Assembly (NCBI RefSeq): GCF_031180965.1
Contig: NZ_JAPSLH010000027.1
Location: 1 to 58,355 of the forward strand
Length of the DNA stretch: 58,355 nt
Direction of reading: 5' to 3'
DNA from: Chelativorans sp.
GTDB taxonomy: Bacteria > Pseudomonadota > Alphaproteobacteria > Rhizobiales > Rhizobiaceae
Shown here: one piece after another, positions 1 through 8,503 of the stretch
How positions within the stretch are numbered: the stretch's first letter is position 1
How the letters are laid out: the number at the start of each line of letters is the position of its first letter
The notes under the pieces: model-generated
What the model was told of the DNA's origin: nothing
What the model saw: only the letters and a program-made list of their open reading frames with translations
The model's database searches: none
Program-made: the position numbers and the translations under genes

Positions 1-80
1 ATCCCGTCGATCGTCAGCGTGACCGTCCTGTCCGACTTTGAAGCCGGCGTGCCGTAGTCGATCTCGTTTACGAAACACAT
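1..80 (-). CDS. fdsA: Formate dehydrogenase alpha subunit, N-terminus only (cut by window edge)
   Basis: Reading the minus strand from the ATG at 80 gives MCFVNEIDYGTPASKSDR and then TVTLTIDG, which runs off the window start. This matches the beginning of the FdsA/FdhA molybdenum or tungsten subunit, where the first residues lead into a [2Fe-2S] ferredoxin-like domain. FdsA would carry the bis-MGD active site that oxidises formate to CO2. Only 26 codons are visible, so no catalytic residue can be checked. It starts 11 bases after the stop of fdsB, and an AGGAGGAAGAACC ribosome binding site lies just ahead. It is the third gene of the operon. The call rests on the short N-terminus plus operon position. 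Confidence 0.8.
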   Translation of the reverse strand, partial: MCFVNEIDYGTPASKSDRTVTLTIDG

Positions 81-91
81 GGTTCTTCCTC

Positions 92-1648
92 CTACTCCGC
101 CGCTTCCCGCACCGGCTGCCGGCGGAAGTCCTCGGGAAAATGGGTAAGCGCGCTCATCACGGGATAGGGCGTGAATCCGCCCAGTGCGCAGAGCGAGCCG
201 AATTTCATCGTGTTGCAGAGATCCTTGACGATCTCGATCTGCTGGTCCGCCTGCACGCCCTTTGCCAGTCGGTCGAGCACCTCGACTCCGCGCGTTGAGC
301 CGATTCGGCACGGCGTGCACTTGCCGCAGCTTTCGACGGCACAGAACTCCATGGCGAAACGCGCCTGCTTCAGCATGTCCACCGTGTCGTCGAAGACCAC
401 GATGCCGGCATGGCCGATCAGGCCATCGCGGGCCAGAAACGCCTCGTATTCGAAGGGCGTGTCGAACAGGGCGCGCGGAAAATAAGCGCCTAGCGGCCCG
501 CCCACCTGGACCGCGCGCACCGGCCGGCCCGTGGCGGTGCCGCCAGCTATGTCGTCCACGATCTCGCCGAGCGTGAGGCCGAATGCCGTCTCGAACAGCC
601 CGCCATATTTTACGTTTCCGGCGATCTGGATGGGGATCGTGCCGCGCGAGCGGCCCATGCCGAAGTCGCGATAGAAGGTCGCGCCTTTGTCCAGGATGAT
701 CGGAACGGACGCGAGCGAGATCACGTTGTTGACGACGGTCGGCTTACCGAACAGGCCCTCATGGGCCGGCAGCGGCGGCTTGGCGCGCACCATGCCGCGC
801 TTACCTTCGAGCGAATCGAGGAGCGCGGTCTCCTCGCCACAAACATAGGCGCCGGCGCCCATGCGCACCTCGAGCTCGAACGCAGGGCCCGTACCCAGGA
901 CGCTCTTGCCCAGAATGCCAGCTTTCCGCGCTACCGCGATCGCCTCGTTCAGCACCCTTTCCGCATCCGGGTATTCGGAACGCAGATAGATATAGCCCTT
1001 GGTGGCGCCGACCGCGATGCCGGCGATCACCATCCCCTCGATCAGCACGAAGGGGTCGCCCTCCATGATCATGCGGTCAGCAAAGGTGCCGGAGTCGCCT
1101 TCGTCCGCATTGCAGACGATGTATTTTCTATCGGCTTGCGCCTCGAGCACGGTCTTCCACTTGATGCCCGTGGGGAAGCCGGCGCCGCCGCGGCCGCGCA
1201 GGCCCGATTCGGTCACTTGGGCCACGATCTGTTCGGGCGCCATGGAAAGCGCGTTGCGCAGACCGGTAAGTCCGCCATAGGTCTCGTAATCTTCAAGCGA
1301 GCCAGGGTCGATGATGCCGCAGCGAGCGAAGGTGAGGCGCGTCTGGCGCTTCAGGAAGGGTATTTCCCCAGGATTCCCGCGGAAAAGCGGATGTGCTCCG
1401 CCTGAAAGAAATTTACTATCGAACAGCGACGGCACGTCGGAAGGCTTCACCGGACCGTAGGCGACGCGTCCGAATTCGGTCTCGACCTCGACCATCGGCT
1501 CCAGCCAGTAGAGGCCGCGCGAGCCGTTGCGGACGATCTGCACATCGATGCCGCGCAGCCCGATCTCCCTGGCCATCGCGGTCGCGACTTTCTCGGCGCC
1601 CAGCGCCAGCGCGCCGGAATCGCGGGGGATATAAATTTTTGTCGTCAT
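92..1648 (-). CDS. fdsB: NAD-dependent formate dehydrogenase beta subunit (NuoF-like)
   Basis: The 518-residue protein is the diaphorase subunit of the soluble NAD+-dependent formate dehydrogenase. It passes electrons from the alpha subunit through FMN to NAD+. Seen: an N-terminal thioredoxin-like segment of about 100 residues fused ahead of the NuoF core, the FMN/NADH glycine-rich motif GRGGAGFPTG at about 152-161, GAGAYVCGEET near 264-274, and the 4Fe-4S motif SCGKCTPC at about 440-447. The length fits fused FdsB proteins of alpha- and betaproteobacteria, which are longer than Nqo1/NuoF because of the thioredoxin-like extension. Its ATG overlaps the fdsG stop by four bases (ATGA), which implies translational coupling. 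The family assignment is firm. Confidence 0.95.
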   Translation of the reverse strand: MTTKIYIPRDSGALALGAEKVATAMAREIGLRGIDVQIVRNGSRGLYWLEPMVEVETEFGRVAYGPVKPSDVPSLFDSKFLSGGAHPLFRGNPGEIPFLKRQTRLTFARCGIIDPGSLEDYETYGGLTGLRNALSMAPEQIVAQVTESGLRGRGGAGFPTGIKWKTVLEAQADRKYIVCNADEGDSGTFADRMIMEGDPFVLIEGMVIAGIAVGATKGYIYLRSEYPDAERVLNEAIAVARKAGILGKSVLGTGPAFELEVRMGAGAYVCGEETALLDSLEGKRGMVRAKPPLPAHEGLFGKPTVVNNVISLASVPIILDKGATFYRDFGMGRSRGTIPIQIAGNVKYGGLFETAFGLTLGEIVDDIAGGTATGRPVRAVQVGGPLGAYFPRALFDTPFEYEAFLARDGLIGHAGIVVFDDTVDMLKQARFAMEFCAVESCGKCTPCRIGSTRGVEVLDRLAKGVQADQQIEIVKDLCNTMKFGSLCALGGFTPYPVMSALTHFPEDFRRQPVREAAE

Positions 1649-2118
1649 GCCCGCACCTCCCGGGCGATCTCCCGCGCCTTCTCGTCATCGAGGCGGCCGA
1701 TCACCTCCCCGTCCAGCATGGCCGCGGGCGAACAGGCGCAAAGGCCGAGGCAATAGACCGGCTCCAGCGTGACCGATCCGTCCGCGGCGGTCTCGCCGAA
1801 CTTCAAGCCAAGGAGGTTCTGAAGCCGTTCCGCGATCGCATCGCCGCCCATCGACTGGCAGGCCTCCGCCCGGCATAGTTTCAGCACATGCCGCCCCGGA
1901 GGATTCTCGCGATAATCGTGATAGAAGGAGACCACGCCGTAGACCTCGGCGCGCGAAAGATTGAGCGCCTCGGCGATCGCGGGTACGACCTCGCGCGGCA
2001 CATAGCCGAACTCCCGCAGGATGCCGTTCAAAATCGGCAGGAGCGGTCCTTCCTCATGCCGCCACTGGTCGACAATAGGCATCACCGCGGATAGGATCTC
2101 GGTACGTGCAGGCTGCAT
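1645..2118 (-). CDS. fdsG: NAD-dependent formate dehydrogenase gamma subunit (NuoE-like)
   Basis: The 157-residue thioredoxin-fold [2Fe-2S] protein belongs to the NuoE/FdsG family. The four expected cluster ligands are visible: the pair in LCRAEACQSMGG (Cys82, Cys87) and the pair in YCLGLCACSPAAM (Cys123, Cys127). It forms the diaphorase half of formate dehydrogenase together with FdsB. It is the first structural gene of the operon and lies directly downstream of the LysR gene on the same strand. A GGAGGG ribosome binding site precedes the ATG. The 98-base gap upstream holds a LysR-type palindrome that probably controls the operon. Confidence 0.95.
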   Translation of the reverse strand: MQPARTEILSAVMPIVDQWRHEEGPLLPILNGILREFGYVPREVVPAIAEALNLSRAEVYGVVSFYHDYRENPPGRHVLKLCRAEACQSMGGDAIAERLQNLLGLKFGETAADGSVTLEPVYCLGLCACSPAAMLDGEVIGRLDDEKAREIAREVRA

Positions 2119-2176
2119 TTCCGCAGCGCCCTCCCTGGATAGAGTTCACATGGAGAGATACGGCAACTCTGTCAGG

Positions 2177-2220
2177 TATCAATATAGCAGTTTCGTCGCT
2201 TGATAGGAAATTTCTATCAA
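2177..2220 (-). promoter_or_regulatory. Candidate LysR-type operator and activation half-site ahead of fdsGBA
   Basis: Positions 2200-2220 read TTGATAG-N7-CTATCAA, with two perfect 7-base inverted arms and an ATAG-N7-CTAT core of the LysR/OxyR binding type. A further TATCAA half-site lies at 2177-2182, on the fdsG side. This strong site plus weaker downstream half-site is the usual LysR layout of recognition and activation sites. The palindrome overlaps the stop codon of the LysR gene and sits about 80 bases upstream of the fdsG ATG. That the neighbouring LysR protein binds it is inferred. Confidence 0.6.
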
Positions 2221-3113
2221 GCGCGTGCAAAGGTCTCCGCCGCCAGCCCTGCCTCATAGAGGAGTGCGGAAACCATGGGCGTGTGCGGCTCGCGCTCGAC
2301 CGCGACCACGCCGACCAGATGGCTGGCATCCGGCTCGACAATGGGGATGGCCCGGATCGGCTCGGCAAAACCTAGCACCTCCGCCAGATTGAGCGGCATG
2401 ATGGATGCCCATTTGCCGGTGCGGATATGCGAAAAGAGCAGGATCATGGAGTTCGACTCCAGCGTCGGATGGACGCGGGCGCCTGCCTCCTCCAGATGCT
2501 GGTTGATGATTCGCCTGTTCTGCATGTCCTGCGTAAGCAGACAGAGCGGCAGCTCGGCCACCTCGGACCAGGTGACCTCGCTCCGATCGGAAAACCGGTT
2601 CCCGGCCGCGGTGATGAGCTGATAGCGCTCGGAATAGAGCGGCACCGACACGACCCGCCCCAGCGGCTCATTGTCGAGATAGGTGATGCCGATATCGATC
2701 TCCAGGTTTTCGAGCAGCGCCAGGATCTCCAGCGAGGTGCAGGACACGACGGAAAACGTGACCTGCGGATGCTTTTCCCGGAAAGGCGTGGTGAGCGAGG
2801 GCACCATGGCGAGCGCTGTTGGAATCGCTGCGATGCGCACGTGACCGGCAAGGCCCCGCCGCGCTGCCCGCATCTCCTCGCGCATCGTGCGCGCATCGCC
2901 GACGATGCGCCGCGCCCATTCGAGCACGCGCTGGCCCTCGGGAGTAAGACCCTGGAAGCGCGATCCCCGTTGCACCAGCATCACGCCGAGCTGGTCTTCC
3001 AGCTGCTTTATGGCGGCCGAAAGCGTGGGCTGCGTCACGCCCAGTTCCGCGGCCGCCCGGCCGAAATGCCGCTCCCGTGCGAGCGCGATAAAGAATTCCA
3101 GCTTGTCGATCAT
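2217..3113 (-). CDS. fdsR: LysR-family transcriptional regulator, probable formate dehydrogenase regulator
   Basis: The 298-residue protein has the standard LysR plan. A winged helix-turn-helix lies at residues 1-60 (FFIALARERHFGRAAAELGV, then TQPTLSAAIKQLE), and a periplasmic-binding-protein-like effector domain spans about 90-290. Length is normal for the family. It lies immediately upstream of fdsG on the same strand, so it could be cotranscribed with the operon it probably controls. The effector is not visible from sequence; formate is a guess from context. The symbol follows the name used for LysR regulators beside fds operons and is therefore contextual. Confidence 0.85.
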   Translation of the reverse strand: MIDKLEFFIALARERHFGRAAAELGVTQPTLSAAIKQLEDQLGVMLVQRGSRFQGLTPEGQRVLEWARRIVGDARTMREEMRAARRGLAGHVRIAAIPTALAMVPSLTTPFREKHPQVTFSVVSCTSLEILALLENLEIDIGITYLDNEPLGRVVSVPLYSERYQLITAAGNRFSDRSEVTWSEVAELPLCLLTQDMQNRRIINQHLEEAGARVHPTLESNSMILLFSHIRTGKWASIMPLNLAEVLGFAEPIRAIPIVEPDASHLVGVVAVEREPHTPMVSALLYEAGLAAETFARA

Positions 3114-3267
3114 GGCTTGCGCTTTCTTTGGCTACGAGTACCCCTTTCCATCCTGCGCTCGCAAGCAGCTGGCCTGGCCACCTGCGTAACAGAGCAAGTG
3201 AATGCCGGGTTGGTCCGCGGGCATATCTGCATTATCTCAGGCGCGGTAGTAGGAGTCCGAGGAACGA

Positions 3268-4449
3268 ATGACCGTCAGCCGCCAAGCCGTCATCGACAAG
3301 CTCAGCACGATCAGGGGGCCGGATCTGGAGGGCGACATCGTCTCCCTCGGTCTCGTCTCGGAGATTTTCATCGCGGACGGCAAGGTCTTCTTCTCCATCA
3401 CGGTACCCGCCGACCGCGCCAAGGAGCTGGAGCCGCTGCGCGAGGCGGCGGAACGGGCCGTCAAGACGATTCCCGGTGTGACTGGAGCCGTGGTCGCGCT
3501 GACTGCAGAGCGGACCGGCGGCATGGGCGCAAGCCCGCGGGCAGCACCCACTCCGAAGCCGCCGCCCGCGCGAGCGCCGGCGCAAGCTCATGCCCACCCG
3601 CAGGGCCACAGCCACGGCGCGCCGCCACAATCGGCCAAGGCCGGCGTACCCGGCGTGGAGGCGATCATAGCTGTGGCGAGCGGCAAGGGCGGCGTCGGGA
3701 AATCGACGACTGCGGTCAATCTCGCGTTAGGACTCCAAGCGCTGGGGCTCAAGGTCGGCATTCTCGATGCTGATATCTACGGTCCATCCATGCCCCGGCT
3801 GCTCGGTCTCAAAGGCAAGCCTGAGATGATCGACAGCAAGACCCTGCGGCCGATGGAGGCGCACGGGCTGAAGGTCATGTCCATGGGCTTCCTCGTCGAG
3901 GAGGACACGCCCATGATCTGGCGCGGGCCGATGGTTATGTCGGCGCTCCGCCAGCTTCTGCGCGATGTCGCCTGGGCGCCGCTGGACGTTCTCGTGGTGG
4001 ATATGCCGCCGGGGACGGGCGACGCTCAGCTCACGATGGCCCAACAGGTGCCGCTCGCTGGCGCGGTGATCGTGTCGACGCCGCAGGATCTGGCGCTCAT
4101 AGATGCCCGCAAGGGACTGAACATGTTTCGGCGCGTGGAGGTGCCCGTGTTGGGCATTGTCGAGAATATGAGCTATTTCATCGCGCCGGATACGGGCAAA
4201 CGCTACGACATCTTTGGGCATGGCGGCGCGAAGGCCGAAGCGGAGCGCCTCGGCGTGCCCTTTCTGGGCGAGGTGCCGCTGACCATGGAGGTCCGCGAAA
4301 CTTCTGACGCCGGCACGCCGATCGTTGTTTCCGACCCGGAAGGCATTCAGGCGAAGACCTATCGTGCCATCGCACACAGGGTAGCGGAGAGGCTGCAAGC
4401 CGAACGTGTAGCGGCGGCAGGTGCCGCTCCCGCAATCGTTTTCGAATAG
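3268..4449 (+). CDS. mrp: Mrp/ApbC/NBP35-family P-loop Fe-S cluster carrier
   Basis: The 393-residue protein has an N-terminal MIP18/DUF59-like domain (residues 1-82), a Pro/Ala/His-rich linker (about 90-122, with AHAHPQGHSHG) and a MinD-like ATPase. The deviant Walker A ASGKGGVGKST is at about 138-148, and the VVDMPPGTGDAQL switch region follows. Family members carry Fe-S clusters to apo-proteins. Notable: the C-terminal CxxC that bridges the cluster between monomers in ApbC/Nbp35 is absent; the position after ENMSYFI reads APDTG. A GAGGAACGA ribosome binding site precedes the ATG. It is divergent from the LysR gene with 154 bases between them. Confidence 0.9.
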   Translation: MTVSRQAVIDKLSTIRGPDLEGDIVSLGLVSEIFIADGKVFFSITVPADRAKELEPLREAAERAVKTIPGVTGAVVALTAERTGGMGASPRAAPTPKPPPARAPAQAHAHPQGHSHGAPPQSAKAGVPGVEAIIAVASGKGGVGKSTTAVNLALGLQALGLKVGILDADIYGPSMPRLLGLKGKPEMIDSKTLRPMEAHGLKVMSMGFLVEEDTPMIWRGPMVMSALRQLLRDVAWAPLDVLVVDMPPGTGDAQLTMAQQVPLAGAVIVSTPQDLALIDARKGLNMFRRVEVPVLGIVENMSYFIAPDTGKRYDIFGHGGAKAEAERLGVPFLGEVPLTMEVRETSDAGTPIVVSDPEGIQAKTYRAIAHRVAERLQAERVAAAGAAPAIVFE

Positions 4450-4920
4450 CTATGCGCTCTGCGCTTCCGTCGCGCCGCTTACGCGTGCGTTGAAATCGGC
4501 GAAGAACTGCGACGCAAGCTTTTTGGAGGTCGACTCGATCAAGCGCCCGCCGAGCTGGGCCATCTTGCCGCCAACATCGGCCTTGGCCTTGTAGGTGAGG
4601 ATAGTCGTATCGGCGCCGTCGGCTTTCAGCGAGACATCCGCGCCGCCTTTGGCAAAGCCTGCGACGCCACCCTTGCCCTCTCCCGAGATAGTGTAGGAGT
4701 GCGGCGGGTTGAGGTTCGTCAGCTCCACCGCGCCGTTGAAGCGCGCCTTGATCGGGCCGATCTTCAGCGAGACGGCGGCGACGAACTCTGTATCGGATTT
4801 CTTCTCCAGCGTCTCGCATCCGGGGATGCAGTCCTTCAGCACCTCCGGATCGTTCAGCGCGCGCCAGACGGTCTCGACCGGTGCCGCGATCCGTTCCTCG
4901 CCTTCGATGATCATGGCCAT
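4450..4920 (-). CDS. CoxG-like SRPBCC-domain protein
   Basis: The 156-residue protein matches the CO dehydrogenase subunit G (CoxG) family of START/SRPBCC helix-grip proteins. It opens with IIEGEERIAAPVETVWRALN, continues with DPEVLKDCIPGCETLE and then a beta-rich core with KIGPIKARFNG. In cox clusters such proteins are linked to membrane attachment or maturation of CO dehydrogenase, but many genomes carry stand-alone copies of unknown role. No coxMSL genes are in view. The ATG at 4920 is chosen because AGGA lies six bases upstream; the frame is open another 67 codons but that extension has no family character. It is convergent with mrp. Confidence 0.8.
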   Translation of the reverse strand: MAMIIEGEERIAAPVETVWRALNDPEVLKDCIPGCETLEKKSDTEFVAAVSLKIGPIKARFNGAVELTNLNPPHSYTISGEGKGGVAGFAKGGADVSLKADGADTTILTYKAKADVGGKMAQLGGRLIESTSKKLASQFFADFNARVSGATEAQSA

Positions 4921-5050
4921 GGCTCGTCCTTTCACAAAATCGCCCTTGGCTAGCCTAGCACGAGCATCTTGTCCATCCAGGCAGGCCACGGCCTTGTCGC
5001 CTGCAGCTTGATGCAATATCCGTTTTCCCGGCAACCGGAAGGTAGATGTG

Positions 5051-6853
5051 ATGACCCAAGGCAGCGGCAAAAGGCGGCTTCGCTCGCAGGACTGGTTCGA
5101 CAATCCGGACAATCCGGGCATGACTGCGCTCTATCTGGAGCGCTATCTGAACTACGGCCTAACACGTGAGGAGCTGCAGTCCGGCAAGCCGCTGATCGGC
5201 ATCGCTCAGACCGGCTCCGACCTCTCGCCCTGCAACCGGCATCACATCGAGCTTGCCAAGCGCGTGCGCGCCGGCATCGAGTCGGCGGGCGGCATTCCGT
5301 TGGAGTTTCCCTGCCATCCGATTCAAGAGACCGGAAAGCGACCTACCGCGGCACTTGACCGAAACCTCACCTACCTCGCTCTGGTCGAGGTGCTCTACGG
5401 GTACCCTCTCGATGGCGTCGTGCTCACCATCGGCTGCGACAAGACCACGCCCGCGCTGCTTATGGCTGCTGCGACGGTGGATATTCCGGCGATCGCCCTC
5501 TCCGTCGGCCCCATGCTCAACGGCTGGTATGGCGGGCGGCGCGTGGGTTCCGGCACCATCATCTGGGAGGCGCGCGAGCGCCTTGCTGCCGGGGAAATCG
5601 GCTATGAGCAGTTCATGGAGCTCGCGGCGGCGTCTGCGCCTTCAGTGGGCTTCTGCAACACCATGGGCACGGCGTCGACCATGAATTCGCTCACCGAGGC
5701 GCTCGGCATGCAGCTTCCGGGCTCCGCCGCGATCCCCGCGCCCTATAGAGAGCGTGGCCAGATGGCCCGCGATACCGGCAAGCGCATTGTCGAGATGGTA
5801 CACGAGGATCTGAAGCCGTCCGACATCATGACGCGCGAGGCATTCGAGAATGCCATCGTTGTGAACTCGGCCCTTGGCGGCTCCACCAACGCGCCGATCC
5901 ACCTCAACGCCATGGCCCGCCATCTGGGCGTGCCGCTCGACAACGACGATTGGCAGAGGCTTGGGCATCACATTCCGCTGCTCGTGAACCTGCAGCCGGC
6001 GGGCGAATTTCTGGGCGAGGACTTTCATCAGGCAGGAGGCGTTCCAGCCGTGGTGGCGGAGCTCATGAAAGCCGACCTTCTGCCGCATCCGGACATCATG
6101 ACAGCGAACGGCCGTACCTTGCGGGAGAATTGCCAGAACGCGGTGACCATCGACGCCAATGTCATCCGGCCGGTCTCCAATCCGCTGAAAACAAGCGCCG
6201 GCTTCATCAATCTGAAGGGCAATCTGTTCGACAGCGCGATCATGAAGACCAGCGTGATCTCCGAGGAGTTTCGCGAGCGCTATCTGTCGAACCCGAAAGA
6301 TCCCGAGGCGTTCGAGGGCCGGGCGATCGTCTTCGACGGGCCTGAGGACTATCATCACCGCATCGATGATCCCGCTCTCGAGATCGACGAATACTGCATC
6401 CTGGTCATGCGCGGCACGGGCCCAGTCGGCTATCCGGGCTCGGCCGAAGTCGTGAACATGCGGCCGCCGGACTACCTGATCAAACGCGGCGTGCATTCCC
6501 TTCCCTGCATCGGCGACGGCCGCCAGTCCGGGACCTCCGCATCCCCCTCCATCCTCAACGCGTCGCCGGAGGCTGCGGTCGGAGGCAACCTGGCACTGCT
6601 CAGGACCGGCGACCGCATCCGCATCGACCTCAAGACAGGCAGCGCGAACGTGCTGATCGGCGAGGAGGAGCTGGAAAGGCGGCGCGCGGAACTTACAGCA
6701 GCAGGGGGCTATCCTTATCCCGGCCACCAGACGCCCTGGCAGGAGATCCAGCGCGCCATGGTGGACCAGCTTGCCGACGGGATGGTGCTGAAGCTTGCGC
6801 CCGCCTATCAGCGCATCGCCCGGGAAAAGGGCACGCCGCGCGATAACCACTAG
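5051..6853 (+). CDS. IlvD/Edd-family dehydratase, probably acting on a sugar acid
   Basis: The 600-residue protein belongs to the Fe-S dihydroxy-acid/phosphogluconate dehydratase family. Conserved cysteines appear in SPCNRHH (about residue 61), IGCDKTTPA (about 129) and [11 protein letters not shown] (about 202), and the C-terminal domain has [20 protein letters not shown]. Its opening [20 protein letters not shown] and its length resemble the aldonate branch (arabinonate, xylonate) more than IlvD proper. The substrate cannot be read from sequence. Start: the ATG at 5051 has GGAAGG eight bases upstream; a GTG one codon earlier is possible. It is divergent from the CoxG-like gene, and no sugar transporter or aldolase is adjacent. 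Confidence 0.85.
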   Translation: MTQGSGKRRLRSQDWFDNPDNPGMTALYLERYLNYGLTREELQSGKPLIGIAQTGSDLSPCNRHHIELAKRVRAGIESAGGIPLEFPCHPIQETGKRPTAALDRNLTYLALVEVLYGYPLDGVVLTIGCDKTTPALLMAAATVDIPAIALSVGPMLNGWYGGRRVGSGTIIWEARERLAAGEIGYEQFMELAAASAPSVGFCNTMGTASTMNSLTEALGMQLPGSAAIPAPYRERGQMARDTGKRIVEMVHEDLKPSDIMTREAFENAIVVNSALGGSTNAPIHLNAMARHLGVPLDNDDWQRLGHHIPLLVNLQPAGEFLGEDFHQAGGVPAVVAELMKADLLPHPDIMTANGRTLRENCQNAVTIDANVIRPVSNPLKTSAGFINLKGNLFDSAIMKTSVISEEFRERYLSNPKDPEAFEGRAIVFDGPEDYHHRIDDPALEIDEYCILVMRGTGPVGYPGSAEVVNMRPPDYLIKRGVHSLPCIGDGRQSGTSASPSILNASPEAAVGGNLALLRTGDRIRIDLKTGSANVLIGEEELERRRAELTAAGGYPYPGHQTPWQEIQRAMVDQLADGMVLKLAPAYQRIAREKGTPRDNH

Positions 6854-6869
6854 GCACCGGACCTGCCTT

Positions 6870-8360
6870 TCAGGCGGCGACGGAACGCCGAGAGACCACC
6901 GCGGCAAGCTCCCGAATGCCCGGCTCGATATGCTGCACGGCGATCGAGGAAATGCCGAGCCGCATATAGGGTGAGGGCTGCGCCGGTCCGTCGAAAAAGC
7001 GCGTTCCGGGCTCGATGATCACCCCGCGCGCCTTTGCGGCTTCGGCGAGCGCGCCCGTGTCGGTACCCTCCGGACCCTTGAGCCAGATGGAGGTGCCGCC
7101 GGGCACATCCGCTGCTCCCCAGTCCGGCATGAAGCGGCCGATCGCTTCGAGCAGCTTCTTGCGCCTTTCCTCGAAGGCGGCGGAAAGGCGGCGCACCAGC
7201 GCATCGTGATGACCAAGCGAGAGGAAGAGCGCTACCGCGCGCTGGTTGTTGGCTGGCGGATGGCGCAGCATGAAGCGGCGGAGCGCCCTGAGTTCGGCGA
7301 CAAGCTCGGCGGGGCCGACGAGATAGCCGAGCCGCAGGCCCGGAGCCAGTGTCTTCGACATCGAGCCGAGATAGATGACGCGGCCGCTGTGATCGAGCCC
7401 TTTTAACGCTTCCTGGGGCGTCTCGTCGGCGAGCTGGCTGTCATAGTCATCCTCGATGATGATCCAGTCATGTTCTTCCGCGCGCGAAAGCAGGCTCTGC
7501 CGGCGCGCGCGGCTGAGCGGCACCATTGTGGGGCAGTGATGACTCGGGGTCACGAAGACGAAATTGGCATTGGCCGGGATCGCCTTCACATCCATGCCGT
7601 GGCAGTCGACCGGGATCGGCAGCGTCTCGGCGCCGGCGAGCTTGAAGATGGAGCGCGCATCGGGATAGCCGGGATTCTCCATGGCGACGCCGGCACCGCG
7701 ATGCATCAAAAGTGTGGCAAGCATATAGAGGGCATTCTGCGCGCCGAGTGTGACGATGATCTCGTCCGGATTGGCGAAGATGCCGCGCCGGGGCAGGAGC
7801 CGTGCCTGGATCTGCTCGATGAGCAGCGGGTCGTCCTTGTCGACCATGTCGGCCGCCCAGTTGCGGATTTCGAGCACGGCAAGCGCCATGCGGTTGCACT
7901 CGCGCCATTCGGCCGTAGGAAAGAGGGCCGGATCGAACTGGCCGTAGACAAAAGGATAGGAGGACTGCATCCAGTTGTCGTTCTTCGGCGCGCCGGGCAA
8001 CTCGCTCGCCACCACCTGTCGCCGTGCCTTCCAGTCGATTCCCCCTGCGGCTGGGGCCTTGCGCGCCTGCCGTGGCGGCGTCGCCAGCACGTCCGGATTG
8101 ACGAAATGGCCGCGCCTTTCCTGCGCGATCAGAAAGCCCTGATCGACGAGTTGCTGGAAGGCGAGCACCACCGTTCCTCGCGCCACCCCGAGCTTCTCCG
8201 CGAGAATGCGGCAGGAAGGTAAGGGCATCGAGAGCGGAATCTGCCGGTCGAGAATGGCTGATACGATCGCCTGCCGGATCTGCGCCTGCAGGGTTTGGCT
8301 GGAATCGGCTGAGATTTTGATGAGGCCCGCCCATAGAGCGGCGTCGTTTCTGGTCGGCAT
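6870..8360 (-). CDS. MocR/PdxR-type regulator (GntR winged helix fused to aminotransferase fold)
   Basis: The 496-residue protein has an N-terminal GntR-type winged helix (about residues 20-90, with [20 protein letters not shown]) and a class I aminotransferase-like domain. The PLP lysine lies in [17 protein letters not shown]. MocR proteins are transcriptional regulators that sense PLP or an amino-acid-PLP adduct; PdxR and GabR are the best-studied members. The target here is unknown. A good AGAGGAAAGCC ribosome binding site precedes the ATG. It is divergent from pgi with a 143-base gap and converges on the dehydratase, leaving 16 bases between stops. Confidence 0.88.
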   Translation of the reverse strand: MPTRNDAALWAGLIKISADSSQTLQAQIRQAIVSAILDRQIPLSMPLPSCRILAEKLGVARGTVVLAFQQLVDQGFLIAQERRGHFVNPDVLATPPRQARKAPAAGGIDWKARRQVVASELPGAPKNDNWMQSSYPFVYGQFDPALFPTAEWRECNRMALAVLEIRNWAADMVDKDDPLLIEQIQARLLPRRGIFANPDEIIVTLGAQNALYMLATLLMHRGAGVAMENPGYPDARSIFKLAGAETLPIPVDCHGMDVKAIPANANFVFVTPSHHCPTMVPLSRARRQSLLSRAEEHDWIIIEDDYDSQLADETPQEALKGLDHSGRVIYLGSMSKTLAPGLRLGYLVGPAELVAELRALRRFMLRHPPANNQRAVALFLSLGHHDALVRRLSAAFEERRKKLLEAIGRFMPDWGAADVPGGTSIWLKGPEGTDTGALAEAAKARGVIIEPGTRFFDGPAQPSPYMRLGISSIAVQHIEPGIRELAAVVSRRSVAA

Positions 8361-8503
8361 GGCTTTCCTCTGGCGGCGCGGAGCCTAACGCCGCGCAAGC
8401 CGCTCGGCAACCCTGGTCCAAGCGGTTAAGCCAACGCCGTCGCTTCACTTTCGCCGTCCTGCACTCTAAGTTCCCGCCGGCCCATGCAGAGGAGACGGAC
8501 GAT

